Shown: positions 52,771 through 61,690 of the stretch, one piece after another
Numbering within the stretch: the first letter of the stretch is position 1
Layout: every line of letters begins with the position of its first letter
Made by a program: the position numbers and the translations under genes
The notes under the pieces: generated by a model
Databases searched by the model: none
Told to the model about the DNA's origin: nothing
What the model saw: only the letters and a program-made list of their open reading frames with translations
Assembly (NCBI RefSeq): GCF_963676685.1
Contig: NC_092349.1
Coordinates: forward strand, 82,844,604-82,908,603
Origin: Mytilus edulis
Taxonomy: Eukaryota; Mollusca; Bivalvia; Mytilida; Mytilidae
DNA length: 64,000 nucleotides
Direction: 5' to 3'

Positions 52771-53394
52771 GGATTGACCTTCTTCATGACCTTAAAATGT
52801 GGTGATTCTGTTGTTAAAAGAACTTAATATAGATCTTGAAACCCTGACAGTTCTTTTATTATTCTAGTACTATGTGTGCTTTTTAATGACTGTGATGTAC
52901 ATTGCTTATGTTTGTGTTTGTCATTGATTCCATGTTTTTTTCCCTATCTTGCCTTTGAATTTTGTTCAACTGCCTTTAGTTTCTTGATGCTCTATGTTTC
53001 AATGTAAAAAATATACCTTTTTTATCAAGAAAACTAGTATGTATGCTTTGTTTCTTCAAAATTATAGATTTTAGATATGACCCTCCCCCTTTTTTCTTGG
53101 TCCTATACGATTTAAAAATTAGGTAAAAATTAACCTCCGTATTAATAAGATATGATTTGTTCAATTTATTAAACGAAAAAGTACCAAACACTTGGTTATT
53201 TTATCTTTTTTCTGTATAAATGTGTTAAACAAAATTTTTGATATACTCTTAAATAAGACCCCTTTTAACCCCTTTTGGACACTTTTTCAAAAATCTAACA
53301 CCTCTTAAAATATTCTTCAGACACCACTCTTAAAAATGCGGTACCCTGGGGTGTAACACAGAACTGAAATTTTACCTTACCAGCTGATGGACTA

Positions 53395-53410
53395 TGCATG
53401 CAATCGGTAA
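53395..53410. other. 16-bp remnant of copy B between the two transposons
   Basis: TGCATGCAATCGGTAA is all that remains of the host segment between the elements. It carries the right TGC duplication of transposon 1 and the left TAA duplication of transposon 2. It aligns with CATGCAATCGGTAA in copy A. Confidence 0.85.
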
Positions 53411-54219
53411 TAGGCGAGTGACATTTTCAGAAAAGACGTCTAGTTAACGACTTTAATGCACCCACCTAACACACGGCTGAATTTTTTACAAGTGATAGAT
53501 GAATATCTGAACTTCATTTTTTGCCCGGTCGTAAAAAAATCGTACGGTGCAATTTTTGTAAAAATTGAATTAAAGTCGAGAAATCTTTTCAAAATTAAAA
53601 TTTCAACGTAAATTAATTGCTTTAAGCTTCTCTTTTTTATAAAGAAAATGCATTGATTTTTAGCGCATTGCATATTTAAGTATTATCAAATAGTTTTTAA
53701 AAAATAATATTGTGTTTTTTCGCATAAAAAAAATCATTTTTGTAACAATTTTGTCATTATTTCAAAAACCGACCACTTCTTTTCTATTTCTTTCAGTCGT
53801 TTTTTTCTTATTTGATCTTATTTTAAAGTTGATTCATATCTAATAATTATTCCAAGTTCATAACTAATTTGTTACATATTGTTTTAACTGTATTTTTCTG
53901 TATTTTTTGCATTTTTACGCACTCATCAATATTCCACCGCAATTACGGAATAATCATTTTGTCCGTTTTCATTTCTTTACCTGTATATTATAATCATTTA
54001 TTCGTGAAGAGGGAGCATGTCAATTTGACAAAACTCACAAGACCAATTGAAATATAAATTTCTTAAATTGATTGAATAAAGGATGTATACTTAATGAATT
54101 TATTATATTAAAAAAGATAGTGTTTTATAGAGGTATTTGATAAGTATTAGTTTGAAAGTTATTGTGACACAGTAATAGAAAAATAATTAACGGGAACAAC
54201 TCTAGTATTTTTCCGAACA
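53411..54219 (+). other. Non-coding left end of transposon 2
   Basis: It contains the inverted terminal region up to about 53535, then AT-rich sequence with no supported gene. The promoter of the transposase gene presumably lies here, but I see no clear motif. Confidence 0.5.
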
Positions 54220-55059
54220 ATGTCAAACTTGACGTGTAGTCCTGTTAAACTAACCCCTCCTGCTGCTAAAAAAGGCAGACTGTCCATTGACTGGCAACGA
54301 TGTATCGTTTGTCAAGTATTTACGACAGAGCGGCTATGTTTTCCAGCTGCGAAGGGAAAAACAACTTTTCTTTCTGCCGTAAATAAACGGAAGGACACCG
54401 TTTATAGGAGACTTGTTGATGAATACAAAACGGTCGAGGAAGCACCACTCGATAGAATAAAATATCATAAAAGCTGTTATAAAGCTTTTACAAGTAAACA
54501 AAACTTGACCACATTTGCAGACAATAATTTAACAGGACAATCTACATCTTCCTGTACAAAAATACCCTTGTGCAAAGATGATACTCAGTCTACCATATTG
54601 ACACGATCTAGATTGCCTGAGATAGATTGGATGGTTTGCATATTTTGTAAATACAAATCGTTTAGGCAAGATAAAAAATTACGCAAGATATCATCGGCCG
54701 AAAGAATCCAATGCATTATGCGTACTGCAAAAAATATATCCGACAGTGAAATGGTTTTGAAAATAAGATCAGAAAAATATTTGTTGAGAAATCCGGTTAA
54801 ATTTGAAATTGAAGAACCTTTAAAGTCAGAGCATGAAAGTGCCTTTGCTGAATTTGTTTCAACAATCCAGGAAGATTTGCTTGTTTATAAGAAGGTATTC
54901 TACATGAACGGTTTACTAGAACTATTTACTCCCTTTCTTCCCCAAAATTTGCGGGGAAGTTACACAACGTATAGGCTTCAACAAAAATTGGAAAAACACT
55001 TTGGAAATACTATTGTCATACAGTGTCAACAAGAACAAGGCATGTCCAATATTGTTTAA
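54220..55059 (+). CDS. Transposon 2 protein, part 1: N-terminal zinc-binding segment
   Basis: 279 codons before the premature TAA. Residues about 27-30 give CIVC and residues about 84-88 give HKSC followed by YKAF, a likely zinc-binding set. A second VCIFCK pair lies near residue 140. A DNA-binding role is inferred from position and cysteine pattern. The same frame continues past the stop into part 2. Confidence 0.6.
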   Translation: MSNLTCSPVKLTPPAAKKGRLSIDWQRCIVCQVFTTERLCFPAAKGKTTFLSAVNKRKDTVYRRLVDEYKTVEEAPLDRIKYHKSCYKAFTSKQNLTTFADNNLTGQSTSSCTKIPLCKDDTQSTILTRSRLPEIDWMVCIFCKYKSFRQDKKLRKISSAERIQCIMRTAKNISDSEMVLKIRSEKYLLRNPVKFEIEEPLKSEHESAFAEFVSTIQEDLLVYKKVFYMNGLLELFTPFLPQNLRGSYTTYRLQQKLEKHFGNTIVIQCQQEQGMSNIV

Positions 55060-55116
55060 AGTAGCTCAATTTCTCTGTCTGAAGCCATCAGTACAGCTAA
55101 CCGTCTTAAAGCCGAC

Positions 55117-55794
55117 ATGAAACCTCTCAGAACTCATGATTTATGTACTGTTTCAACATCTGATTGTGACGAAGATTTGATATTACACAAAGCTGCTGGT
55201 ATATTGCGTAAGCATATTGGCGATGTTGTAATCCAAAGTGATGCATATCCGTCACCTGCAGATACTTCCCTAAGTCAGTCTCAGAAAATTATGCCGACTA
55301 TTTTAAAAACATTCATATGCTGGCTAATAGATGGAGATTCCTATGAAACTGTAAATAAAGACAATGCCCTACCAACGGAAAAATTGAGAAAATGTTTGGC
55401 CTTAGCAGAAACAATAGTTTCAATCAGTAGAAATTCATTCACGCCTTTCAATCTTGGCTTAGCATTACAAATGCATCATGTATATGGTTCTAAAAGTCTG
55501 ATCGAAACTTTGCATAGTCATGGATTTTGTGCTTCTTATAACGAGCTAAGACGATTTCTTACTAGCTTAGCCGATCATGAGATCGAAAAGATTGAGAATG
55601 GCACATATGTTCCTCAAGGTATTTTTGCATCTCCTGGGGATGTAACCCTCATTCAAGAAGGAGCAGACAATGTTGACATCAATACTGGAACGATCGATGG
55701 TAAAGATACGTTCCACTCTATGGCTAGGGCGGTCTTTCAGGTTCAGTCTCTGCCTCATACCAATGAAGCTGCGAATGAAATGAAGATCAGGTAA
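55117..55794 (+). CDS. Transposon 2 protein, part 2: middle region
   Basis: Same frame as part 1; the stretch between them is also open apart from the single TAA. Phrases such as FNLGLALQMHHVYGSKSLIE and the aspartate-rich DNVDINTGTIDGKDTFHSMA resemble the start of an RNase H-like transposase core, in which a DxxxxTxDGxxTFH pattern supplies an early aspartate. I treat that reading as inference. It ends at an in-frame TAA where the reading shifts. Confidence 0.55.
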   Translation: MKPLRTHDLCTVSTSDCDEDLILHKAAGILRKHIGDVVIQSDAYPSPADTSLSQSQKIMPTILKTFICWLIDGDSYETVNKDNALPTEKLRKCLALAETIVSISRNSFTPFNLGLALQMHHVYGSKSLIETLHSHGFCASYNELRRFLTSLADHEIEKIENGTYVPQGIFASPGDVTLIQEGADNVDINTGTIDGKDTFHSMARAVFQVQSLPHTNEAANEMKIR

Positions 55795-55798
55795 TCAA

Positions 55799-56449
55799 TT
55801 GTGTTCCCTTCCAGTGACAGAGACTACAGCTGCTCTAATCAGTTGTCTACAGTACGACAAACCAAAAGAACGCATGGAACCTGTACGTCACGAAGATGCT
55901 TATGGAAAAATTAAAAAATGTGATGACCGAGGTGCGGAAACATCCGACATAGCTTGGGTATTTTTAAGGCTTCTGTCAAGACAGACTGTTGATTTTCCAA
56001 TTAGGAACCATTTGCCTACTGGAGGCAAACAAATTATTCCTTTTTGGACAGGATATCATCGTAAAACATCTGTGTACTGTAGATCATTCAGTATAGTATC
56101 ATATGCACCGATCGTCGACTCAAAACCAAGCGATATGGCTACTGTATATACTACAATGAAAAGGTGTGTTGATATGTGTATGAAAGCCGGCCAGCAGTAT
56201 TCTGTTCAGACCTTTGACCAGCAGTTGTATGCTATTGCACAGCAGATTAAATGGTCCAGGCCTCTTGAATTCCAGAGTCATATCATTCGTTTAGGAGGGT
56301 TTCACACCGTAGCATGCTTTATTGCTTCTATTGGAAAACTCTGGGGTGATGGGGGTCTGTCAGATCTACTAGTTGATTCGGGAGTATACGCTGGGTGTAC
56401 CGTTGAATGCTTTCTGGAAAACAATTTAACAGAGCAGTCAGAACTTTAA
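55799..56449 (+). CDS. Transposon 2 protein, part 3: transposase-like core
   Basis: Open in the +2 frame. It contains VQTFDQQLYAIAQQI and IIRLGGFHTVACFIASIGKL, then LVDSGVYAGCTVE. The aspartate of TFDQ and the glutamate of TVE are candidate members of a D...E catalytic set, but this needs an alignment. There is no proper ATG at the start. A one-base slip near 56404 moves the match to the frame of part 4. Confidence 0.55.
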   Translation: MCSLPVTETTAALISCLQYDKPKERMEPVRHEDAYGKIKKCDDRGAETSDIAWVFLRLLSRQTVDFPIRNHLPTGGKQIIPFWTGYHRKTSVYCRSFSIVSYAPIVDSKPSDMATVYTTMKRCVDMCMKAGQQYSVQTFDQQLYAIAQQIKWSRPLEFQSHIIRLGGFHTVACFIASIGKLWGDGGLSDLLVDSGVYAGCTVECFLENNLTEQSEL

Positions 56450-59052
56450 CTCTTACATATGAGGCAATGATGTCGCTATGGGTATCCTCTTTTTTTGATT
56501 GGTGTAGGACCACAAATCGTTTAATCAACTTACCAGAAACTATTTGGGACGCCCTTTTCCGGTGCTATGATATATTTGCTGGTGATATGTCCTCATGGAA
56601 TCAAGATATAGCCACCCTTACCTCTTTAGTTGACATACATCTAGTGCCTCTAATGAAAGAATTTCAGGAATGGAGCTGTGCTGTGTCCCCTACAGTCAGG
56701 TTGTGGGACATGTTCCTGAATTCTGTGAGTATTATGCTACAAAACATTCGAGCAGAAAGAAATGGTATATGGCCACTTCATTTGAGTTTCATCCGTGCTA
56801 TGCTCCCATTATTTTTTGTGACCAACAGGAATAATTATTCAAGATGGACTCCTGTATACCTTCTTGATATGATCAATCTCCCCGCTGAAGTTGAAGCACG
56901 CTTTAATGACGGATTTTTTGCTATTCGTCAAAAAGCTGGTTCTTTCAATGGAGTCTGGAGTGATATGGCCACCGAAAAAAGCATTATTAAAGACAGTAAA
57001 GGGAACGGTGGTATTGTTGGTCTGACCAGAAAAAAATCTGCACTGATAAGATGGAATGTAACAAGACACATAGTAGGCCACTTCAGTGCTTCAATGAAAA
57101 TAAGATCAGGTTTGGTTACTGCTGATGATAACATGCATGGCGAAAGCAGACCTGCATCTATGAAGCGGGATGAACAGCAAGTCATCGACTTAATAAGTCA
57201 CTTACACGAGACAATGGTGAATCCATTTGACATTCAACAGCATCCTCCTGAATTAGTCAATATTTCAACTGGTCTTAAAGCTTCAAAGGAAGTCCAAGAA
57301 TCACTTTTGAATGCAGTTGACACGGGTACTGAAATGTCCAAAAAGTTCATTGATTCTGCCTTGTCTGAAGGTATGTCTAGAAGCTTCTATGGGTCCATTC
57401 AACGCTCTAATATAAAGACGTTTTCAGATATGAACAAAAAAACAAAGTTAAAATGCAGATCAGGTGAGACAGTTCAAGGTAACATCAACCCAGAGCTCAT
57501 ATTTCGTCGTGCCCTAGCACTGACGAAATGCAGAGATGATGTTACTGTTGCAAAATTGCTCTCTTTCCCTATTGGACCCATACCCACTTCTCTTTTTCAT
57601 GACGATGGAACGATGCGAAAATGTGTTAAATCTGATCTTGCACATGAGCTTGAACGCGAAATATGTCCATCTTTTAATCTTCCAGCATTTGACCCATCAC
57701 TCACGGTTGTGATTAGGGATGGCATGGCTATTATTCAATCGTTAGATGTGAAAAGGTTTTCTAGTTTTGGTGATTTGCTTAATTTCTATTTGAAGCAGCT
57801 GTCAACTCTCTTTCAGTCGGCATCAACAATTGTAGATGTGTTTGATAGGTATGACATAACAGACTCTATCAAATCGGCTGAAAGAGAACGTCGGTCTCAA
57901 GCAGCTGGTGGACACAGGGTCTATCATGTAAATGAAGGAAGCAGTATCCCCGACTGGAAAAAATTTCTGGCAAACAAAAGAAATAAACAAGCTTTGGTCT
58001 GCTTCATCGGGGAATTTATTTCAAAATCTTATTGTGCAAGTAACACACTGCCTGTCGGACAAACATTATTTCTGGCAGGCACTTTCCCAAATCCAGAAAT
58101 CGTAAAAAAAATAACTAACGATCAAATAACTGACTGTACCAGCTTATTTAGAACACAAGAGGAAGCCGACACAAGACTAGTTTTACATGCCCTTCATGCT
58201 GACGAACACTTTAAGATGTGTAATGTAAGAGGGAGAACGATTGTTAAATGTTCTGACACTGATGTTTTAGTTCTCGCTGTGCATTACTTCCCTCGGATGC
58301 TTAACACGGATCAGCTATGGCTATACATGGGTGCTGTCACTAGTGGTAAGGATGGTAGGCGATACATCCCAGTGCATGAGCTGTGTAGTTCCCTTACAAA
58401 CATTATCCGTGAAATACTACCAGCAGCTCATGCTCTTACTGGTTGTGACACCACATCAAGTCTCTTTGGCATTGGGAAAAAGTCTGTGTTTAAGATTTTA
58501 AAGTCGTCATCTGCAGAACTGGCGGATCTATCACAGCTAGGTAACTCAGATATTGATACCTCCATCTGTGTTGCAAGAAAACTTGTATCTAAGTTGTATG
58601 ATCCAAAAGGCAAATATAAGTCAAGTCACCATGATTTGAACAAGTTACGTGTTAGACTTGCAACTAGCAAAGACTGCTCTCTTGTTCGCCTTCCACCAAG
58701 CGAAGCTTCATTTAAACAACATGTTCTAAGAGCCAGCATTCAAACAAAGATATGGATGACATCACATCAGGCAAAGCCGCCAATAGGTTCACCCTATGAA
58801 TACGGTTGGAAAAAAAGTTGCAATGGTCCAACCCCAGTTCTGTTCACTGGACTTATGTCATCAGACTTTCTTCAGGATTTAATTTGTTCTTGCAAAGGAA
58901 AAAAAATTTGCAGTAGAGAATGTGTTTGTGTTGAACAAAACCTTTGTTGTACAGAACTATGTCCTTGCCAGGGAAGCGATCTCTGTTGTAATATATTGAC
59001 AAGCCAACAGAACACTGACGATGACGAAGAAGAGGAAGTTCTTCAGACTTGA
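56407..59052 (+). CDS. Transposon 2 protein, part 4: XPG/FEN-like nuclease and CXC domain
   Basis: 881 codons, the longest intact piece. It opens with MLSGKQFNRAVRTLTLTYEA, which continues part 3 in another frame. The nuclease blocks are RDGMAIIQ (about residue 437), EEADTRLVLHA (585), KCSDTDVLVLAVH (614) and ALTGCDTTSSLFGIGKKSVF (675). The E-A-D, D-x-D and G-C-D acids and the GIGKKS helix-hairpin-helix-like turn are the pattern of XPG/FEN 5' nucleases. From about residue 827 a cysteine cluster follows (ICSCKGKKICSRECVCVEQN), resembling tesmin/TSO1 CXC zinc clusters, and the protein ends in an acidic tail (DDDEEEE). Nuclease acids all appear present. Confidence 0.75.
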   Translation: MLSGKQFNRAVRTLTLTYEAMMSLWVSSFFDWCRTTNRLINLPETIWDALFRCYDIFAGDMSSWNQDIATLTSLVDIHLVPLMKEFQEWSCAVSPTVRLWDMFLNSVSIMLQNIRAERNGIWPLHLSFIRAMLPLFFVTNRNNYSRWTPVYLLDMINLPAEVEARFNDGFFAIRQKAGSFNGVWSDMATEKSIIKDSKGNGGIVGLTRKKSALIRWNVTRHIVGHFSASMKIRSGLVTADDNMHGESRPASMKRDEQQVIDLISHLHETMVNPFDIQQHPPELVNISTGLKASKEVQESLLNAVDTGTEMSKKFIDSALSEGMSRSFYGSIQRSNIKTFSDMNKKTKLKCRSGETVQGNINPELIFRRALALTKCRDDVTVAKLLSFPIGPIPTSLFHDDGTMRKCVKSDLAHELEREICPSFNLPAFDPSLTVVIRDGMAIIQSLDVKRFSSFGDLLNFYLKQLSTLFQSASTIVDVFDRYDITDSIKSAERERRSQAAGGHRVYHVNEGSSIPDWKKFLANKRNKQALVCFIGEFISKSYCASNTLPVGQTLFLAGTFPNPEIVKKITNDQITDCTSLFRTQEEADTRLVLHALHADEHFKMCNVRGRTIVKCSDTDVLVLAVHYFPRMLNTDQLWLYMGAVTSGKDGRRYIPVHELCSSLTNIIREILPAAHALTGCDTTSSLFGIGKKSVFKILKSSSAELADLSQLGNSDIDTSICVARKLVSKLYDPKGKYKSSHHDLNKLRVRLATSKDCSLVRLPPSEASFKQHVLRASIQTKIWMTSHQAKPPIGSPYEYGWKKSCNGPTPVLFTGLMSSDFLQDLICSCKGKKICSRECVCVEQNLCCTELCPCQGSDLCCNILTSQQNTDDDEEEEVLQT

Positions 59053-59835
59053 TTTAAATTCTAAAAAATGAGTTTTAATGTTTATAATTCGCGAGATGAA
59101 ATGTCGCATTTTGTGATTATTTTTTTTACATTGTGTTCCAAGAGATGGACATGAACACTTAAGATTAAAACAAAACTTTGGTGTACCCTAAAATTATTTT
59201 ACAAATAGAAAAATATAAAAAGAAATTAAAAAAATAACCTGCCAGACGGTCTCCGACCTTGACGTGGTTGGTAGGCTTTACACAAACAGGAGGCCCTCTT
59301 TATAGTTGAAGCGACAAAGACGTCTACTTTTGACACCATTGTATTTAGATATTTATCTCACTTTTATACTTGTATCTTTGAACAAACATCATTATTGTGC
59401 ACGCTAGAACCAACATTGCAACATAAAAGAGTATTTTAATGTCAAATTCATTCGTATTTATTCATATCTTGCCTAAAGAATCGTATTCTCATATCAGAGT
59501 AGAAACGTCAAAATGACGTCAATTACCGATCTTGCATACAGCGTATGTAATTTTTAATCGGACACACAACATTATTATGTTGTATAAAGTAAAATAAAAT
59601 ATTTTTCGTAACCCTGCTGATTCAAATTAATTCATAAATCTAAAATGATGTGAACTTCGATAATTTTCGCGTCTGACCTTTGACCCGGATTAAAAAAAAA
59701 TATGCACCATATTTCACTTTTACGACCGGGTGAAATGCATTCTACACATTTTTCCCTTTCCAACGATATATAATTTAGCCGTGTGTTAGATAGGTGCATT
59801 AAAAATATTTTTTAGGTCTGAATGTCACTCGCCTA
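59053..59835 (+). other. Non-coding right end of transposon 2
   Basis: No supported gene. The inverted terminal region starts near 59705 with TTTTACGACCGGGTG and runs to CACTCGCCTA. Confidence 0.6.
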
Positions 59836-60161
59836 TAACAGGATAGACAAAAGAATAATAGTAGTAGGACAGATATGGTTCTCTATCGATAATGTAAATG
59901 ATACCAAAAACAAAACGCCAAAACTATATATACCAAGTAGGGGCAAAAAATAACAGAGGGACATTCAAACTCATAGATCGAAAACAAACTGACAACGACA
60001 TTGCTGAAAAAGAAAAAGACAAATAATAGTACACAAGACACAACATAGCATTGCATAGCGAACTAAAGAATAAGCAACACGAACCACAACAAAAACTGGG
60101 GGTTATCAGGTGCTCCGAAAGGGAACCAGATCCTGTTTAACATTGGATCCTCAATGCTCAA

Positions 60162-61690
60162 TTTACAGTTCTGCAACTTGTTTTCCGACTGTAAGGTAGC
60201 TTCATAATTTGATTATATTTATATTCCGTCCTTTTTACGAAATAGTACAATAAGTTCAAATACCTAACCATACATTTGATGAATATACAATTCGTTCGGT
60301 CGAATCTTAGAGGTATAACCAAGGACACCCAATATAAGGCTACAATGTACTTAGTACAAATATGATCTCTATCGGTATACCAAAAATTAAATGTTTTCCA
60401 GATGTATTCATTATATCTCAATATCTTACCCGTACTAAGCATAAATAACGTTCCATGAAGTGTCCTTGAATAAAAATGTATGAACTATATTTGTCTTATA
60501 GTTCACATATAAAATATCTTATATATCAGATTTTACATCAGATACATGAAATACAATGTTATGTAGTCAATTAACATTGAACAAACGTATATAATGTTCT
60601 CCTAGTTTAAAATTAATAATTAAAAAAACAATTATGTATTTAACAATTTGAATAGTATACATACAACAGTAGATAAACGTAATAACAATCTTCTACACTT
60701 TTGACAGGTTATCTGACAGTGTATGGTGATTCAATGACAGCTGTAATCGACAGCCAAAGTCAAATGATATTTCTAAAAAGAATTATGTAAAGTAGACTTT
60801 ATTTTTTTCTACTTTACTTTATTTGAACTTTGTTAATCTTGCGAGGAAATCTTTTTTACACAAACTTAGAATGACTCGCCTTCATAAAAAGTTAAATCAC
60901 AAACAATATTAAACTTCTAGGAAAATTCAAAAAGGAATGTTCCTAATCAAATGGCAAAATCAAAAGTTCAAACATATCAAACGAATGAATAAAAACCGTC
61001 ATATTCCTGGCTTAGGACAGGCATTATCCTATGTACAAAATGGTGGATAAAACCTGATTTAATATCTAGCTAAACCTCTCACTAGTATGACAGACTTATA
61101 AAATTCAATAATAATGACGACGATGTGTGAACAAAACAAGCAGCCATAATAGGTAAGTGCAAATGTATGTTAGTAATAAGGGTTCAGCAGTCAACATTGT
61201 GTAATTATCATAAAACATTCATCAATGAAAAAAAGTTGATGTTACAGTAACATGATAGACAATACCTCATTGAAACGTCTTTAAATACGTGTATACATCA
61301 AATTGAATTATACATATAATGACATGTTTGGTTGTTTGAACTCATTTGAAGGTTACTATATATATATGTTTTAACATTCGCAATTATGCATATGCAAAAT
61401 GCAATACTGCTATCGGTAACAGGATAGTTAGACAAAAGTGTAATAGTAATAGGACAGATATGGTTCTCTATCGATAACGTAAGTGATACCAAAAGCAAAA
61501 CGCCAAAAGTATATATACCAAGTAGGGGCAAAAAATAACAGAGGGACATTCAAACTCATAGATCGAAAACAAACTGACAACGCCATTGCTGAAAAAGAAA
61601 AAGACAACTAATAGTACACACGACACAACATAGAAAACTAAAGACTAAGTCACACGAATCCCACCAAAAACTGGGGTATATCATGTGCTC
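60162..61690. repeat. Tandem segment, copy C
   Basis: It starts with TTTACAGTTCTGCAACTTGT and continues without the insertions found in A and B. At 61390-61425 it reads ATGCAAAATGCAATACTGCTATCGGTAACAGG-type sequence, the empty form of both transposon targets. It runs without a break into a longer Penelope-like fragment, so it may be the parental copy. Confidence 0.8.

Larger units (their letters stand above)
46895..53394 (+). mobile_element. DNA transposon 1 (TAGTCCATCAGCT termini, TGC duplication), defective
   Basis: Both ends are TAGTCCATCAGCT in inverted orientation, followed within 50 bases by a second shared word, TGTGTTACACCCCAGG. TGC flanks both sides (46892-46894 and 53395-53397). 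Without the nested LINE the element is about 3.4 kb. It keeps only the C-terminal half of the coding region seen in transposon 2, broken by frameshifts and a deletion. The first 1.2 kb (46895-48091) has no recognisable coding sequence. Confidence 0.85.
54220..59052 (+). pseudogene. Transposon 2 protein: zinc finger, transposase-like, XPG-like nuclease, CXC domain
   Basis: One coding region of about 1600 codons is broken by an in-frame TAA at 55057-55059 and frameshifts near 55790 and 56404. Its parts are described separately. In order it has an N-terminal C-x2-C...H-x3-C zinc-finger-like segment, a long middle region that may hold the transposase, a nuclease of the PIN/XPG-FEN type, and a cysteine-rich C-terminus. 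The middle region and the phrase LGGFHxxxxFxxSIG are familiar to me from repeated genes in corals and bivalves. The breaks are few and the protein is otherwise well kept, which suggests a fairly recent copy. The N-terminal ATG at 54220 is the first in the open frame. Confidence 0.8.
53411..59835 (+). mobile_element. DNA transposon 2 (TAGGCGAGTGACATT termini, TAA duplication), nearly full length
   Basis: Both ends are TAGGCGAGTGACATT in inverted orientation. Imperfect inverted similarity extends about 125 bp inward, with shared words CTAACACACGGCT and CCCGGTCGTAAAA. TAA flanks both sides (53408-53410 and 59836-59838). The 6425-bp element holds one disrupted coding region (54220-59052) with about 0.8 kb of non-coding DNA on each side. 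The 3-bp duplication, TAG termini and coding content match transposon 1. The closest described group I can think of is the Academ superfamily, some members of which are reported to carry an XPG nuclease; this is from memory. Confidence 0.88.
45037..60161. repeat. Tandem segment, copy B, split by insertions
   Basis: The left part is 45037-46894 and the right part 59836-60161. Between them lie two DNA transposons and a 16-bp spacer. A further insertion at about 45409-46022 is absent from A and C. Net of the insertions the copy is about 1.58 kb, as in the other copies. Confidence 0.8.

Noticed and set aside
55790..55816. A very short intron (GTAATC...TTCCAG, 24 bp) at the part 2/part 3 border of the transposon 2 protein
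   Set aside because: It is too short to splice in animals, and removing 24 bases would not change the frame, which is what is needed. A frameshift is simpler.
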